64,000 nt of DNA, taken from Cryptomeria japonica. Its lineage: Eukaryota > Streptophyta > Pinopsida > Cupressales > Cupressaceae. The translations under genes were made by a program, and so were the position numbers. Numbering within the stretch: position 1 is the stretch's first letter; the number at the start of each line of letters is the position of its first letter. The notes below the pieces were generated by a model. It ran no database searches. It saw only the letters and a program-made list of their open reading frames with translations, and was not told the DNA's origin. Location of the stretch: assembly GCF_030272615.1 (NCBI RefSeq), contig NC_081406.1, forward strand, positions 172,258,361-172,322,360, read 5' to 3'. Of this stretch, positions 30,012-39,663 are shown in pieces.

Positions 30012-31862
30012 ATGGGTTCTTCTAAGTTTCCTCTCTTAACTCCTTATAATTATGCTACTTGGAAAATTGATGCATGGAGTAAAATTATGGAAAAAGGACT
30101 CACTCATTATATTGATGGAACTATTGTTGCTCCCATTGATCCTAAGGTTGATCCATTTGGTCACTTGGATTGGCTCACTAAAAATATCATGGCAATTGGT
30201 ACCTTAAGAAAGTATGTATCAAAGGATCTCATTTTTCATATTGAGAAGTGTACTCTAATCAAGGATGCTTGGCAAAAGTTTCAAGTCTTGTATGGTCAAG
30301 TTGATGAGATTAGGGGATATCAGATTGATAGTGATCTCATCATGTTAGATCCAAAGAACTTCAATATTATACAAGATTATGTCACTAAGGCAAATGAGTT
30401 GAGGGCACAACTCAAAGATTGTGGCATTGATAAGAAGGATACTCAATTGATCTTCAACTTGATAGACAAGCTTCCACAAGAATATGTAGCATTTGTTTCT
30501 AGTTTCCAAACCCATAGGATGACAATGGGTTCAAGCTACACAATGCCTACATTTGATGCTTTCAATGAAATGTTGATGATGGAACAAACTAAGTTGATAA
30601 GCATGGGCATTATTAAGGCTTCTAAGTCTCAAGCATTAGTGGCAAATCAAGGGAACAAAGGAAATCAAGGAAAGGACAACTCAAACAAGAAGAAATGGCA
30701 ATCAAAGCCTAAGGACAAAGCATCATCCTCTCCACAACAAGGAGATACATCCTCTTCCAAGAGGGATAATTCAACAAAGAGGGAGAGACCTACTTGTGCC
30801 TATTGTAAAAAGTTTCATCATGAGGAGTGTCGTTGCCATTCTAAGAAGATTGATGAGCTCACACATATCATCAAAAAACATAACATTGATTTGCCTAATG
30901 TCTACAAGAAGGATGATTCACCAAATTCCACTTCGTCATATTCAAAAGGAAAAGGGCAAGCATTCATGGCTTCTACAAGTGGGAAGACTCACTCTTTTGG
31001 GACAAGAAAAGGAAAAGCTATATGTGCTACTATCAATCATGATTTAGAGAGATGGCTTCTAGATTCAGGGGCTTCTCATCATATGGCATCTTCGCAGTCT
31101 ATGTTCTCGACATTTGAGCCTTGCACCATGCCACAGATTTTGATGGGCAATCATACATACATGGATGTGATTGGGAAAGGATCTATTGACATTGGGGATA
31201 AATCCTTCAATGATGTGTTGTGTGTACCCCACTTGACAAACAATCTCCTTTCCATCTATCAAATCACACATGGCGCAACTAAGAGAGTTGTGGAGTTCAC
31301 ACCTGAGTCAGTTTTCATTAGAGACTTGGAGACTAGAGCTATCATTGCAACTGGGGTGGTTGATCATGCATCTCAGTTATACTCCTTTTTAGATTTTGTT
31401 GATGATGATGATTTCACATTTGATAATTCTACACATGTTGATCACACTTCTTGTGATGGTTCATATTTTGAGGAGAACTTTGGGCACTTGAACATGGGGA
31501 TTCTCACATGTGACCCCGTTCTTGAGCCTTGTATTTTATCTCCTCATATTAATATCACATCACCTATTGCATTTGATGATGCAGATAGTACGACAGTTTT
31601 GCCTTCATGTGATTTAGTGCAGCAGGATATTCATTGTCTTCCAGCTTCAAATTCATGGGATGATTACTTGATAGACATTGCAGGTTTGTTTGTGGAATCC
31701 TACATTGTAGATTTGGGAGACATAATTGATGACATTCATCTTCTCTTTGATGAAGATGATCCTTCTTCGATTGTTGCGAGGGAACACTCTGACCCTCTTG
31801 TTCATTCTCTACATGATCATTCTTTTGAGGTTGACATGATTGTGGATACTTATGTACAATAG
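30012..31862 (+). CDS. Copia gag-protease ORF with acidic C-terminal tail (616 aa)
   Basis: I start at the second ATG (30012) because M-G-S-S-K-F-P-L-L-T-P-Y-N-Y-A-T-W is the usual Copia gag start; the ATG at 29982 would add ten residues. Gag (UBN2-like) covers residues 1-200. A basic linker and a CCHC knuckle (C-A-Y-C-K-K-F-H-H-E-E-C-R-C) lie near residue 262. The protease active site L-D-S-G-A-S-H-H-M is near residue 350, and the remnant F-G-H-L-N-M-G of the pre-integrase motif near residue 500. The rest is Asp/His-rich, ending in TAG at 31860-31862. Integrase, RT and RNase H are missing, so this is of the type called TR-GAG. The reading frame is intact over the full length. Confidence 0.88.
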   Translation: MGSSKFPLLTPYNYATWKIDAWSKIMEKGLTHYIDGTIVAPIDPKVDPFGHLDWLTKNIMAIGTLRKYVSKDLIFHIEKCTLIKDAWQKFQVLYGQVDEIRGYQIDSDLIMLDPKNFNIIQDYVTKANELRAQLKDCGIDKKDTQLIFNLIDKLPQEYVAFVSSFQTHRMTMGSSYTMPTFDAFNEMLMMEQTKLISMGIIKASKSQALVANQGNKGNQGKDNSNKKKWQSKPKDKASSSPQQGDTSSSKRDNSTKRERPTCAYCKKFHHEECRCHSKKIDELTHIIKKHNIDLPNVYKKDDSPNSTSSYSKGKGQAFMASTSGKTHSFGTRKGKAICATINHDLERWLLDSGASHHMASSQSMFSTFEPCTMPQILMGNHTYMDVIGKGSIDIGDKSFNDVLCVPHLTNNLLSIYQITHGATKRVVEFTPESVFIRDLETRAIIATGVVDHASQLYSFLDFVDDDDFTFDNSTHVDHTSCDGSYFEENFGHLNMGILTCDPVLEPCILSPHINITSPIAFDDADSTTVLPSCDLVQQDIHCLPASNSWDDYLIDIAGLFVESYIVDLGDIIDDIHLLFDEDDPSSIVAREHSDPLVHSLHDHSFEVDMIVDTYVQ

Positions 31863-32288
31863 TTGGAGGAGGTCTCTTTATGTTTTGAGGAGATATGTGA
31901 GTCTTTGGATATTGTTCGACATCCATCTCCACTAGATCTTGGAGTACCTTTTTCAACAGTGTAGCACAGTTTACCACCTTTGGAGGGGGTATCTTTCAAC
32001 ATCGACATAGGGAAACTTGCACAGGTTTCAGAGATTTCATTCATCATGAGTTTTCTTCATACATCTTCCCTTCATGATTAGGGAGACTTCATGGATACAC
32101 CTTTGGTTTTGTTTCTTCCTAAGGGAAGGAATGTTGTTCGATGTTCATGGAGCAGTTTCTTCATACATCGAGCTTCTATCATTGGTGCAGATTCCACATT
32201 GAGGGGGGGCTTCCTAGCTTCTCTTCTTCTCTCATATGGGGGGGACTTTTTCCTCACATGGGGTTTTGTCCTTCACATACTTCTATGA
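31863..32288 (+). pseudogene. Continuation of the Copia ORF after three in-frame TAG codons
   Basis: The frame goes on for about 140 codons past the TAG at 31860, broken only by two more TAGs (near 31962 and 32079) up to TGA at 32286. All three are one change away from CAG. It carries an acidic, Leu-rich region and then a hydrophobic stretch (L-L-S-Y-G-G-D-F-F-L-T-W-G-F-V-L). Either the parent ORF was longer, or the TAGs are read through. Confidence 0.5.
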
Positions 32289-32511
32289 GAGTTCTTTGTA
32301 TCTAATTTTCATCTCTCTTTTGGGGGAGGGTTTTTTCCCATTGGGTTTTTCTCTCTTTCCCCGCTTTGTGAGAGATTTCATTACATTGGTTTTCATGCAT
32401 TTGCACTTGTACATGGGTACCTAACATGACCTAGTAGCCGGGACCCATCTTGCATTGCTTAGTTGCATTGTAGACTTAAGTGCATTCCCCTAAGTTGCAC
32501 TTAAGGGGGGG
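32289..32511 (+). other. Copia 3' untranslated end and purine tract
   Basis: T-rich sequence ending in TAAGTTGCACTTAAGGGGGG directly before the TG of the 3' LTR. The purine tract AAGGGGGGG lies at about 32503-32511. Confidence 0.75.
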
Positions 32512-32963
32512 TGTTGGTGTAAATAATTATTCATCTTGGATATTATTACACCTTACTTAAGTTTATTTAGGTACATGCATTTAATAGTAGTTTGGGTATG
32601 AGACACTTGGGTGTTTGTGCCACATTGGGATAGTGTGTGTAGGAGAATTTCCACCTTTTATGGTGTTGATCTTGTTGTTACACTCCACATTCAATGGGTG
32701 ATCCACCTCATGTGGACTATTATATTGTTTCTCCTACCTACCCACACCTATTTCCTACCTACCCTTGTTTCTTATTGAGCCACATGTCATGTTTATGTGC
32801 TCACATATCCCTAGCCTTGCCTATATAAGCAGGCTCATCTACATTGTATGTAATTTGAACTATTGATCATTTTCTACTGATGAGAATACAGCTTATTCTT
32901 GTCCTCTATTGTGTCTCTATTTTGTACATTTCATTGAGCTCTTGATCTTGGCAAAATCTCACA
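32512..32963 (+). repeat. Copia 3' LTR, 452 bp
   Basis: Same length as the 5' LTR, with about ten differences. It is followed by TTTCT. Confidence 0.93.
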
Positions 32964-32968
32964 TTTCT

Positions 32969-33645
32969 TAATCTCAGCCATGGATTGTTCCACCTTATCA
33001 ATCCTTTGTTGATGGTTACATTTCATTACCTCAACATTCTGAGAAAGTTTTTGAGTCATGATCATGATATTTTTCGGCTTGCTAGGTTCAGGGGAAGTAG
33101 TGAAAATGTTAATTATTTCTTTAACCCTCATCTTGAGGGTGTTGATTTCATGCTCGACCCACTCCGAGCAGTGCTCCTGGCTTCTGGTGGCTTCCATGAC
33201 AAGATTCATCCGACTACCATCTTTCCCCTAATTATCTTTCTAAACATTGATAGGGATGTCTAGTTTAATCCCTTGGTCCATAATCTTCGGGTTGTGATCC
33301 TTCAGCACTAGCTTTTTCTTTTTGGTGAAGGGTTCGTTCTTGATGATTAGCTTGTTGTTGGTTTTGTATTTACTACATGCCCATCTGGAGGGATTCTTAC
33401 TACCGAGCGTCTCAGGAGTGGCCATATTTTCCTTTTCATCCACAGGTTCGTATTCAGGGTCATCAACAGGAACCCCACTATCATCTAGGTCCATCTTCGA
33501 ATCACAGACATCTTGGACCTTTGTCTGTAGACCAATCTCGGCAAGCGGGGGCACAATTTCAAGGGATTTGGTGTGTTCCATGATAAGGACAATAAGTCCC
33601 TCATGAAGAATAGGGTTGTTAGGGTTTTGGAGGTGCTTTTCCAGG
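32969..33645 (-). pseudogene. Coiled-coil ORF, exon 2 (5' part before the Copia insertion)
   Basis: The frame runs S-L-E-K-H-L-Q-N-P-N-N-P-I-L-H-E-G from 33645, through an acidic stretch (D-L-D-D-S-G-V-P-V-D-D), a Lys-rich stretch (T-K-K-K-K-L-V-L-K), two TAG stops near 33,240, then an amphipathic block (I-N-T-L-K-M-R-V-K-E-I) to the Copia junction at 32964. It joins exon 1 in frame. Probably a coiled-coil, DNA- or RNA-binding type protein, function unknown. Confidence 0.6.
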
Positions 33646-33747
33646 CTATTCTCAAGGGAGGAGGCAAGTTAGTAGGGAACAAAGATAATTTTACCGTGGC
33701 GAAAATGATTTAAGATAGTGAAATGTTAAGAGAAGATACTTGCATAC
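33646..33747 (-). other. 102-bp GT-AG intron in the coiled-coil ORF
   Basis: The donor is GATTGCAG|GTATGCAAG (33748/33747) and the acceptor GAGAATAG|CCTGG (33646/33645). Splicing joins T-G-C A-G with C to give a Ser codon and keeps the reading frame open on both sides, which supports it as real. Confidence 0.65.
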
Positions 33748-34172
33748 CTGCAATCAAGCGTGATATACCTCATTATAAACTCTGCCATGTCAGCCCATGG
33801 AGCCATGAGGTCTTTTCTATTATAATTGCCATCTAACATCTTGGTGACTTTGGAGCACTCCTTATTTTTATTGAAGAAACTCGATAAGTCCTCCTCCCTA
33901 GTTTTTCTATCTCTGTAAAACCTTCTTCCAGTCATAGCCAGACCAGCGACCGTCGCCACCAAAGTTTCATCAATCTGATAATCGACACCATAAGCCCTGA
34001 GACTCCCTTTTTTCCATCCATTAAAAAAGACCTCTATAATCACAGGAGAGGGGTGATGAAGTCAGTCTAGGTATGGGATGAGACCACCATCGACGACTTC
34101 CTGCCAAACATCTTTATTCTTTTTCCACTTCTCGCAAGTAGAGGGCTCTTGTCTATTCTTATCCCCTCCCAT
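33748..34172 (-). pseudogene. Coiled-coil ORF, exon 1 (putative plant transposon protein-like domain)
   Basis: ATG at 34172-34170 begins M-G-G-D-K-N-R-Q-E. The body reads F-F-N-G-W-K-K-G-S-L-R-A-Y-G-V-D-Y-Q-I-D-E-T-L-V-A-T-V-A-G-L, which resembles the G-V-x-x-x-x-x-x-I-x-x-L/V-x-G-L theme of the uncharacterised plant transposon protein group, also seen weakly in the 13431 ORF. A TGA interrupts near 34,064. It ends at the splice donor at 33748. It lies 270 bases downstream of a LINE RNase H. Confidence 0.55.
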
Positions 34173-34439
34173 TATGCTCCTAGTCGCCAAATAATAGGAG
34201 GTCGCTATCACAAACCAGTCGCAAAAAATGGGCCACACCTAAAGGATATCAAAACAGTAGCAGAAAAACCACACAATGATATAGGAAAACCAGTCGCCTA
34301 GGAGGTTTCTAGACTTTTGATTAGGGAAAACCAGAAAGAGTTGTTTCCCTATCAACTCAGTCATGTCATGATGAGATATCATTGATTAATGCATTAATAG
34401 TTACGTGCCAGATCGCACAGATTTTTGGGGAAATCATCC

Positions 34440-34655
34440 CTGCTACTCCACTAGTTGGTTGCCACGTATCCCACCACCAGATTGGGCAGTAGATCTGCCG
34501 CCTTATTGCCTTCCCAATATATGTGCGATATTTTGAAATCTGTCAGATCATTAATTATATTTCAGCAGTCCTTGATTAGGCTAGCAATCATCCAACTAGG
34601 ATCCATGCGACCACTCAAGCAGTTGACGATGTTTAGCGAGTCGGAGAAATGTTGA
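34440..34655 (-). pseudogene. LINE RNase H, C-terminal fragment
   Basis: On the - strand: F-S-D-S-L-N-I-V-N-C-L-S-G-R, then D-F-K-I-S-H-I-Y-W-E-G-N-K-A-A-D-L-L-P-N-L-V-V. The S-D-S and the H-I-x-x-E-x-N-x-x-A-D blocks are the third and fourth motifs of the plant LINE RNase H. The N-terminal part is missing. Confidence 0.75.
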
Positions 34656-35127
34656 TTATAGATTCAATCTACATATATTTTTAAAAAAGGATTATGAAAT
34701 GAAATATTTAAAGCTGCAATAAAAATAGAAACTTTATATTTTTAAAGAGTCATTTCCTTCAATGAGCATGAACATACATGCTTTTAAAGAGTTGTTTCTA
34801 TAACAAATAAAAAACAGAGGAAAAAGAAATAATCTTAATTTCCAATTTAGAAAAATTGAAAACAACTTCTATGTTATAAAATTGTAAACATAAAAACATA
34901 ATGTTTCTAACTTCAAAAAATCAAGTTATATGGATCAATAATGTTTCTAAATTCAAAAAACAAAGTTAAATGCATACACAAATGTTTAAAAAACTAGCAT
35001 ACCTATATTTTATAAAGTTTTATTAAATCCATATTTAAAAATATAAAAAAACTTGCATATAAAAAATAATATTTCAAAATTTACACAAATATAATGTTTC
35101 TAAATTCACACATATTTCAAAAATAAT
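34656..35127. other. AT-rich repeat-like spacer related to 43440-43620 in inverse orientation
   Basis: Blocks such as AATGTTTCTAAATTCA and TTTCAAAAATAATA match the complement of 43500-43600. No coding frame. Confidence 0.5.
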
Positions 35128-35290
35128 ATAATAAGGAAAGCAGTTTCTGAATTTGATTGTGTGCAAATATTTAAGCATCAAAGTTTTGATTACACTTTTC
35201 ATTAGGATAAATGGATCACAGAGTGTGATCCACACATTGATGCTTAAAAATTTGCACAGAGTCAAATCCAAAAACTGCTTTCTTTATTAT
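35128..35290. repeat. MITE-like foldback: 54-bp arms, 55-bp loop
   Basis: The left arm 35128-35181 is complementary to 35237-35290 with about seven mismatches (AAGCAGTTT... / ...AAACTGCTT, AAGCATCAA / TTGATGCTT). The loop contains a smaller palindrome, GGATCACAGAGTGTGATCC (35210-35228). It may be a foldback transposon or a hairpin transcript source. Confidence 0.8.
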
Positions 35291-35530
35291 CATAGATTGT
35301 AGAATTTTACTAAAATTGAATAATTTAATTATTATTGACAAAATGTGTTAAAAAGGTATCATCCCCGGAATGTAGTGATTGTCGAATATGCACAAAACGA
35401 ACGAACTTGTTGAAACTATTTTACAAACTCCCAAGCAAATGAAATCTGCAAGTGCAAAGTCGAATTTCACCACCTTTGTCAGCACCCTGCATACCAAAAT
35501 GTGAGCTTTGCCATAAATTATGAACATCCA

Positions 35531-35785
35531 TCAAAGCTCGAGGTAGACAGATTTTTTATCAGATATTATGGTTGGAGACACATATGCAAGTGAAATATGG
35601 AAATAAGGAAGCATACAAAGCCCGCGAACTTCTTGACCAAATGCGTTAAAAGAGTTGTCAAGTCTTAGAATGCATGATCGCAGAGTATAAACAAAATTGT
35701 TACACCATGTATTATTACTTTTATTAGCGATGCCTATCAAAGCTAAAATACCAAGCCAGTGAAAATGAATGAGAGGCTTGGACAT
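35531..35785 (-). pseudogene. Unrecognised coding-like fragment
   Basis: The frame extends upstream of its ATG (I-L-L-S-I-D-E-M-S-K-P-L-I) and reads H-F-H-W-L-G-I-L-A-L-I-G-I-A, W-C-N-N-F-V-Y-T-L-R-S-C-I-L-R-L and F-G-Q-E-V-R. The composition (Trp, Cys, balanced charge) looks like a real protein, perhaps a helical-repeat type. It resumes after one stop (Y-G-K-A-H-I-L-V-C-R-V-L) to about 35,370. I do not recognise the family. It is next to an inverted-repeat arm. Confidence 0.4.
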
Positions 35786-35885
35786 CTCATCTATGCTCAG
35801 TAAAATTTGTCTGTTTGTCTACAGAGAGACAACTCCAAACAATGACACTAATCAAAATGATCGCTAAACCAAAACTATTGAGGGA

Positions 35886-36035
35886 TTGTTTGTACAGAGA
35901 AAAAATGTAAAGGAATCTTCTCCATCTATGTGTTTTAGATTGTTTTTTTCGTAGAGTGTGCACTATGATGAGATAGAAAAATCTGTCAACAAAACTAATC
36001 TATCTCTTGATTATTTCGTGGATAAGAAGGGATTT
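35886..36035 (+). repeat. Inverted-repeat arm X, left copy
   Basis: The complement of 48805-48975 matches this block (for example GGAATCTTCTCC, TTTAGATTGTTTTTT, TCTTGATTATTTCGTGGATA). The arms are about 150 bp and 12.8 kb apart. The LINE at 36036 is inserted at the inner end of this arm. Confidence 0.75.
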
Positions 36036-36061
36036 TTTTTTTCATTTTTTTTTTTTTTTTT

Positions 36062-37550
36062 GATAAAAGTGGATGAAACCACTGAAATTATATTAATAAT
36101 TTTGTTTTTTACATGTGTCTGGTTCAAAGAGCACTGAAGGGAAAGAACTAGTAAGAAAACCCTTCAGTATTTTTCAAGAAAACATAAGCCTATCTACCCA
36201 TTACAAAAGCCCATAGGCTCCCCATGAAAACCCTCCCAGTTATATAACTATCGGCATTAGATATAAAGGAAGCTGCCTTAACCGGCATATAGAAGAGAAC
36301 TTATCAAAATAGAACAAGTGCCTTTAACCTAGATCAACCAAAACTGGAACCATCCTGTCTAAGAAGCACATGTTTCCAATCCTCTAATTAGAATGAAACT
36401 CACAACCAGAAAAGAACCTATGATAAGTGAACCTGCCAAAACAAAAATGGTGAGCAAACATATGACAATCCAGATAAGGAGAAGGGAGGGATGTTGAAGA
36501 CCCCGAGGAAGTAGAATAAGATCGAACCATAAGGTAATCCAAAGAAACAACCAAAGAAATAGCAGTAGGATGAGAAACCTGAAACACCAATCTATCTGCA
36601 TTTTCCAATTCCTCAAAAACATCAACCAACCACCAATTTTAACAACTACTCTCCAAAGAAAACAAAGCATAATCATTAAAAAGAAATACAACCCCCTCGC
36701 ACATCACCCCAATCATGAAACAAGCAGCTCAGAAAAGAATTTGACCAAACATGACTTCAGGCGACTAAGAAATGATGAAGCCAGCACAACCCCCACTCAT
36801 TACCCAAACCCCAGCTGAATAAACACCATGCCCACACCTCAACACATAATGAGCTAATGATTGTAAGATAATGCAAAAATATGAACACATAGAAGCCATA
36901 ATTACCAGACACAATGCCTCAAAGAATCTAAGTCACAACACCATATGAGCCTGAGTCACCCACCAATCCAAAGCCAAAAACATCATCAAATTGAACCCAG
37001 TCCCAAACCATAAACACCTGATCAGAACATAAATTGGACAAAGAAGAATTGTCACCCAATCTCCAAATAGTAAATAAGCCCGAGGCACAAAACAAATGCA
37101 AAAACAATAGGGTACCGGCCAAGAAAAAGCAGTCACTTCCTCCTCCATGCTCAATGAGGAGATACTCACCGAATATACCCACAACAAAGATGTTGCCATA
37201 AGGCAGGACAACATCCTCCCGTAGCCATATGCGAAAAAAAAACCACACCCAACAAGAAGTATGAAGAAGACTACAACACAATTCTATAAAAATAATGAGA
37301 GATAGAACACCAGCAAGAGTAGCCACCACATCCTCCAGGCTCCATGAGGAGATTCTTACCGAAAACACCACCAACAAAGATGTTGTCCTAAGGCAAAGCA
37401 ACACCCTCACTGTTGATATTTGTGAAAGAAAAACCACATCTAGCATAGAAAATGAGGAAGGCTTCCAGGTAAGACCCAATTCCTACTAAGAGAGAATCCT
37501 AATGCAAGAGGCTAGAATGTCTGAAGGAAGAACCTCTAAGAAGTCAGCAC
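36062..37550 (-). other. LINE 3' untranslated region, T/G-rich on the coding strand
   Basis: Overlapping frames (the longest has 183 codons, 37479-36928) are rich in Phe, Leu, Val and Trp because of the base bias, overlap in other frames and show no family signal. The position between RNase H and poly(A) tail marks it as 3' untranslated. Confidence 0.6.
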
Positions 37551-37559
37551 CCTCAACAA

Positions 37560-38676
37560 CATCCCTATTGCCCAAGAAATTCGTAATGACATTGATCTCC
37601 CTATAACAATGAGAGATAGTGAAGGTGAAAAAACACTACAATTGTACAAGAATGTGCTCTAACAAGTACTGTAAATGCCAAGAGATACATTTTTTGCTAG
37701 AAACCGCCTGAAAAACCAACATTGAGTCTCCTTCAATAACAATGTCTTTAATATTCAAAGAGATAGCGAGATCAAGACCAAAGGATAATGCCTAAAATTT
37801 AGATACATTATTAGAGCTCTAGCCAATATATTTTCCCACAACTTTAATAATCTTAGAAGAATGATAAAAAATGACCACTCCAATACTAGACCTTCCTGGA
37901 TTACACTTATAAGCACCATCAAAATTAAGCTTGAAGGCAAACTGGTGGGGGAGGACTCCATTTGGCCATCCTACACTTGACAAGAGAAGATAAACAAGCT
38001 GTTATAGCCCCATGAGAGGGCATTGGATGAAGAGAGCCCCATTTCCATGTTACCCAATTATCCTAGTGAGAAAAGACCTCAGGTGATCTAAATTTGTATG
38101 GATGTAAGAAAGCACCACCTCACAAATGGAGGATTGAACCTTGCCAAGAACTTCTTCAAGTGTAGCAGATTTATGTTTAAACATACTGGAATTCCTTTCT
38201 AACCAGATACTCTAGACCACAAGAGAAGGTGCCACAATCCAAAGAGATGAATAAAAAGAAGATGAATACAACAAGGGCTAAGCCATGAAATGTGACAATA
38301 GATTAGGGCTAAGAGAAGAAGACCAGCCAAGCATTCCAAAGAGCTAGTACCAACATTCTTGAGCAAAAGGACAAAGATGAAAAATATGATCCATGGTTTC
38401 TATACAATAGCCACAGAAAACACAAGGGACTACCACTGTAATCCCAAGCCTGTCCAATCTCATCCTAGTGATAAATTTATCCTGGACTGCCAACCAAGCA
38501 AAAGACCCTGCTTTAAGAAGACAAGCTGGATGCCAAAACAGTTTAGTAGGCTAGGAGAGGGAGGTCGAAGAACCCTGAGACAAAGAATTATACCCCTCTT
38601 TTACTGAGTAATTACCTGAGGCACTCTTAGTCCAAACAAAGGTATCCTCCTTATCATGAAATACAAGAGGTCTTTT
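37560..38676 (-). pseudogene. LINE zinc-binding region and RNase H
   Basis: From 38676 down: the zinc pattern C-V-F-C-G-Y-C-I-E-T-M-D-H-I-F-H-L-C-P-F-A near 38,410, a linker, then K-L-N-F-D-G-A-Y-K-C-N-P-G-R-S-S-I-G-V-V-I near 37,930 and V-I-E-G-D-S-M-L-V-F-Q-A near 37,730. These are the first and third RNase H motifs. Several stops (TAG, TAA) are present. This matches the decayed region 7140-8137 of the other LINE. Confidence 0.75.
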
Positions 38677-39663
38677 CTAAAGTTCTGCCATAAAAGAAAC
38701 TCTAAGATCGTTATCAATGGGAAAGGGAGGAATATCCTTCCATTTAGCTACTGGATATGGAGCTGTAGAATCAACATCAAAATAGTCTGCAACAAAAGCC
38801 CCCCAAAGATTCGATAAGATATTAGGCAAAGGGGACCAATCTTGAATAGCTGAAAAAGAAGGATACCCATTCCAGACTTCATCCCAAAACCGTGCGTTTT
38901 TCCCATTATGAACAACCCAAGAAAGGTGTGGTAAAATAACCATTCTGCAAGAAACCAAAAAGTTCCAAAATGCAAAACCCTTTGGGAGAGATGTAGCCAT
39001 AAAAATCCGTTCTCTAGGAGCTCCCCTTAAATACTGAGCAAGCATAATCAAAGCCCATTTACTCAAAAGGTCTTCATATAACTTCCACACCAGTTTAGCT
39101 CCCAAGGCCTTATTCTGGGCTACTAAATCATGAATACCTGCACCTCCCAGTTCTTTAGGATGACAAATTTTGTCCCATGCTAGAAGAGGAATCTTCTTTC
39201 TACCCCCAACATTATCATTCCAAAGAAAGGACCTTAGGGAAATCTTAATATCCTTGACAACTTTAGGGGGCACCTTCAAAATAGACAACAAATATGTAGA
39301 GATGGCATTCAAAACTGATTTAATTAAAAGAATCTTACCAGCCATCATAAGCCACTTATGATTCCAGGAAGAGATTCTGGAAGTGATCACGTGAACAACT
39401 TTATCCCAAAAGGAGGTCTTTTCTAAGCCCAGGAAAAAAGGAATGCCTAGATACCTGCAAGGAAAGGTCCCTACTTGAAATCCCCAAAAATGTATGAGTC
39501 TATTTATAAATAGAGGGGAGACATTCAAAAATAAAACCTTAGATTTCCAGTTATTAACTTTCTGACTAGAAAATGCAGCATAATCAGAAATAATTTTCTT
39601 TATAACTCTAGCTTCTCTCAAAGAGGCGTCCCTAATCAGAAGTGTATCATCAACAAACAACAA
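38677..39663 (-). pseudogene. LINE reverse transcriptase, C-terminal half (328-codon open frame)
   Basis: The frame starts M-L-F-V-D-D-T-L-L-I-R-D, the catalytic F-x-D-D box. It carries P-C-R-Y-L-G-I-P-F-F-L-G-L-E-K, I-S-S-W-N-H-K-W-L-M-M-A-G-K-I-L-L-I-K-S-V-L, G-G-A-G-I-H-D-L and P-H-L-S-W-V-V-H-N-G-K, all standard plant LINE RT thumb and connection blocks. The TGA or frame change at its upstream end is close to the box. It is not an intact ORF2. Confidence 0.88.

Larger units (their letters stand above)
27966..32963 (+). mobile_element. Young non-autonomous Copia retrotransposon (4,998 bp) with TTTCT target duplication
   Basis: LTRs of exactly 452 bp at 27966-28417 and 32512-32963 differ at about ten positions by my count (about 2%), mostly transitions. 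TTTCT flanks both ends (27961-27965, 32964-32968). The primer site is TGGTATTAGAGC at 28418 and the purine tract lies at 32504-32511. The single long frame encodes gag and protease; integrase, RT and RNase H are absent. It must be mobilised by a relative that supplies those enzymes. Confidence 0.92.
27495..34655 (-). mobile_element. 3' part of a LINE with a downstream spliced-type ORF, interrupted by the Copia element
   Basis: On the - strand the order is a LINE RNase H fragment (34655-34440), a 270-base gap, an intron-containing reading frame (34172 to 27670) and a 3' end near 27495. That end, GTTTTGGGTCCTTCTAAAAC then TTATCAAAAA, matches the 3' ends of the LINE pieces at 57,960 and 59,357. 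The non-autonomous Copia occupies 27966-32963 within it. Linking RNase H and the downstream ORF into one element is inference. Confidence 0.55.

Noticed and set aside
35531-35785. Naming the - strand fragment as an ankyrin or Armadillo protein
   Set aside because: Composition fits a helical repeat, but I could not place any family motif, so it is left unnamed.
36928-37479. 183-codon hydrophobic - strand frame
   Set aside because: It sits in the T/G-rich LINE 3' untranslated region. The same bias gives similar frames at 56,400-57,600 and 59,700-60,900.
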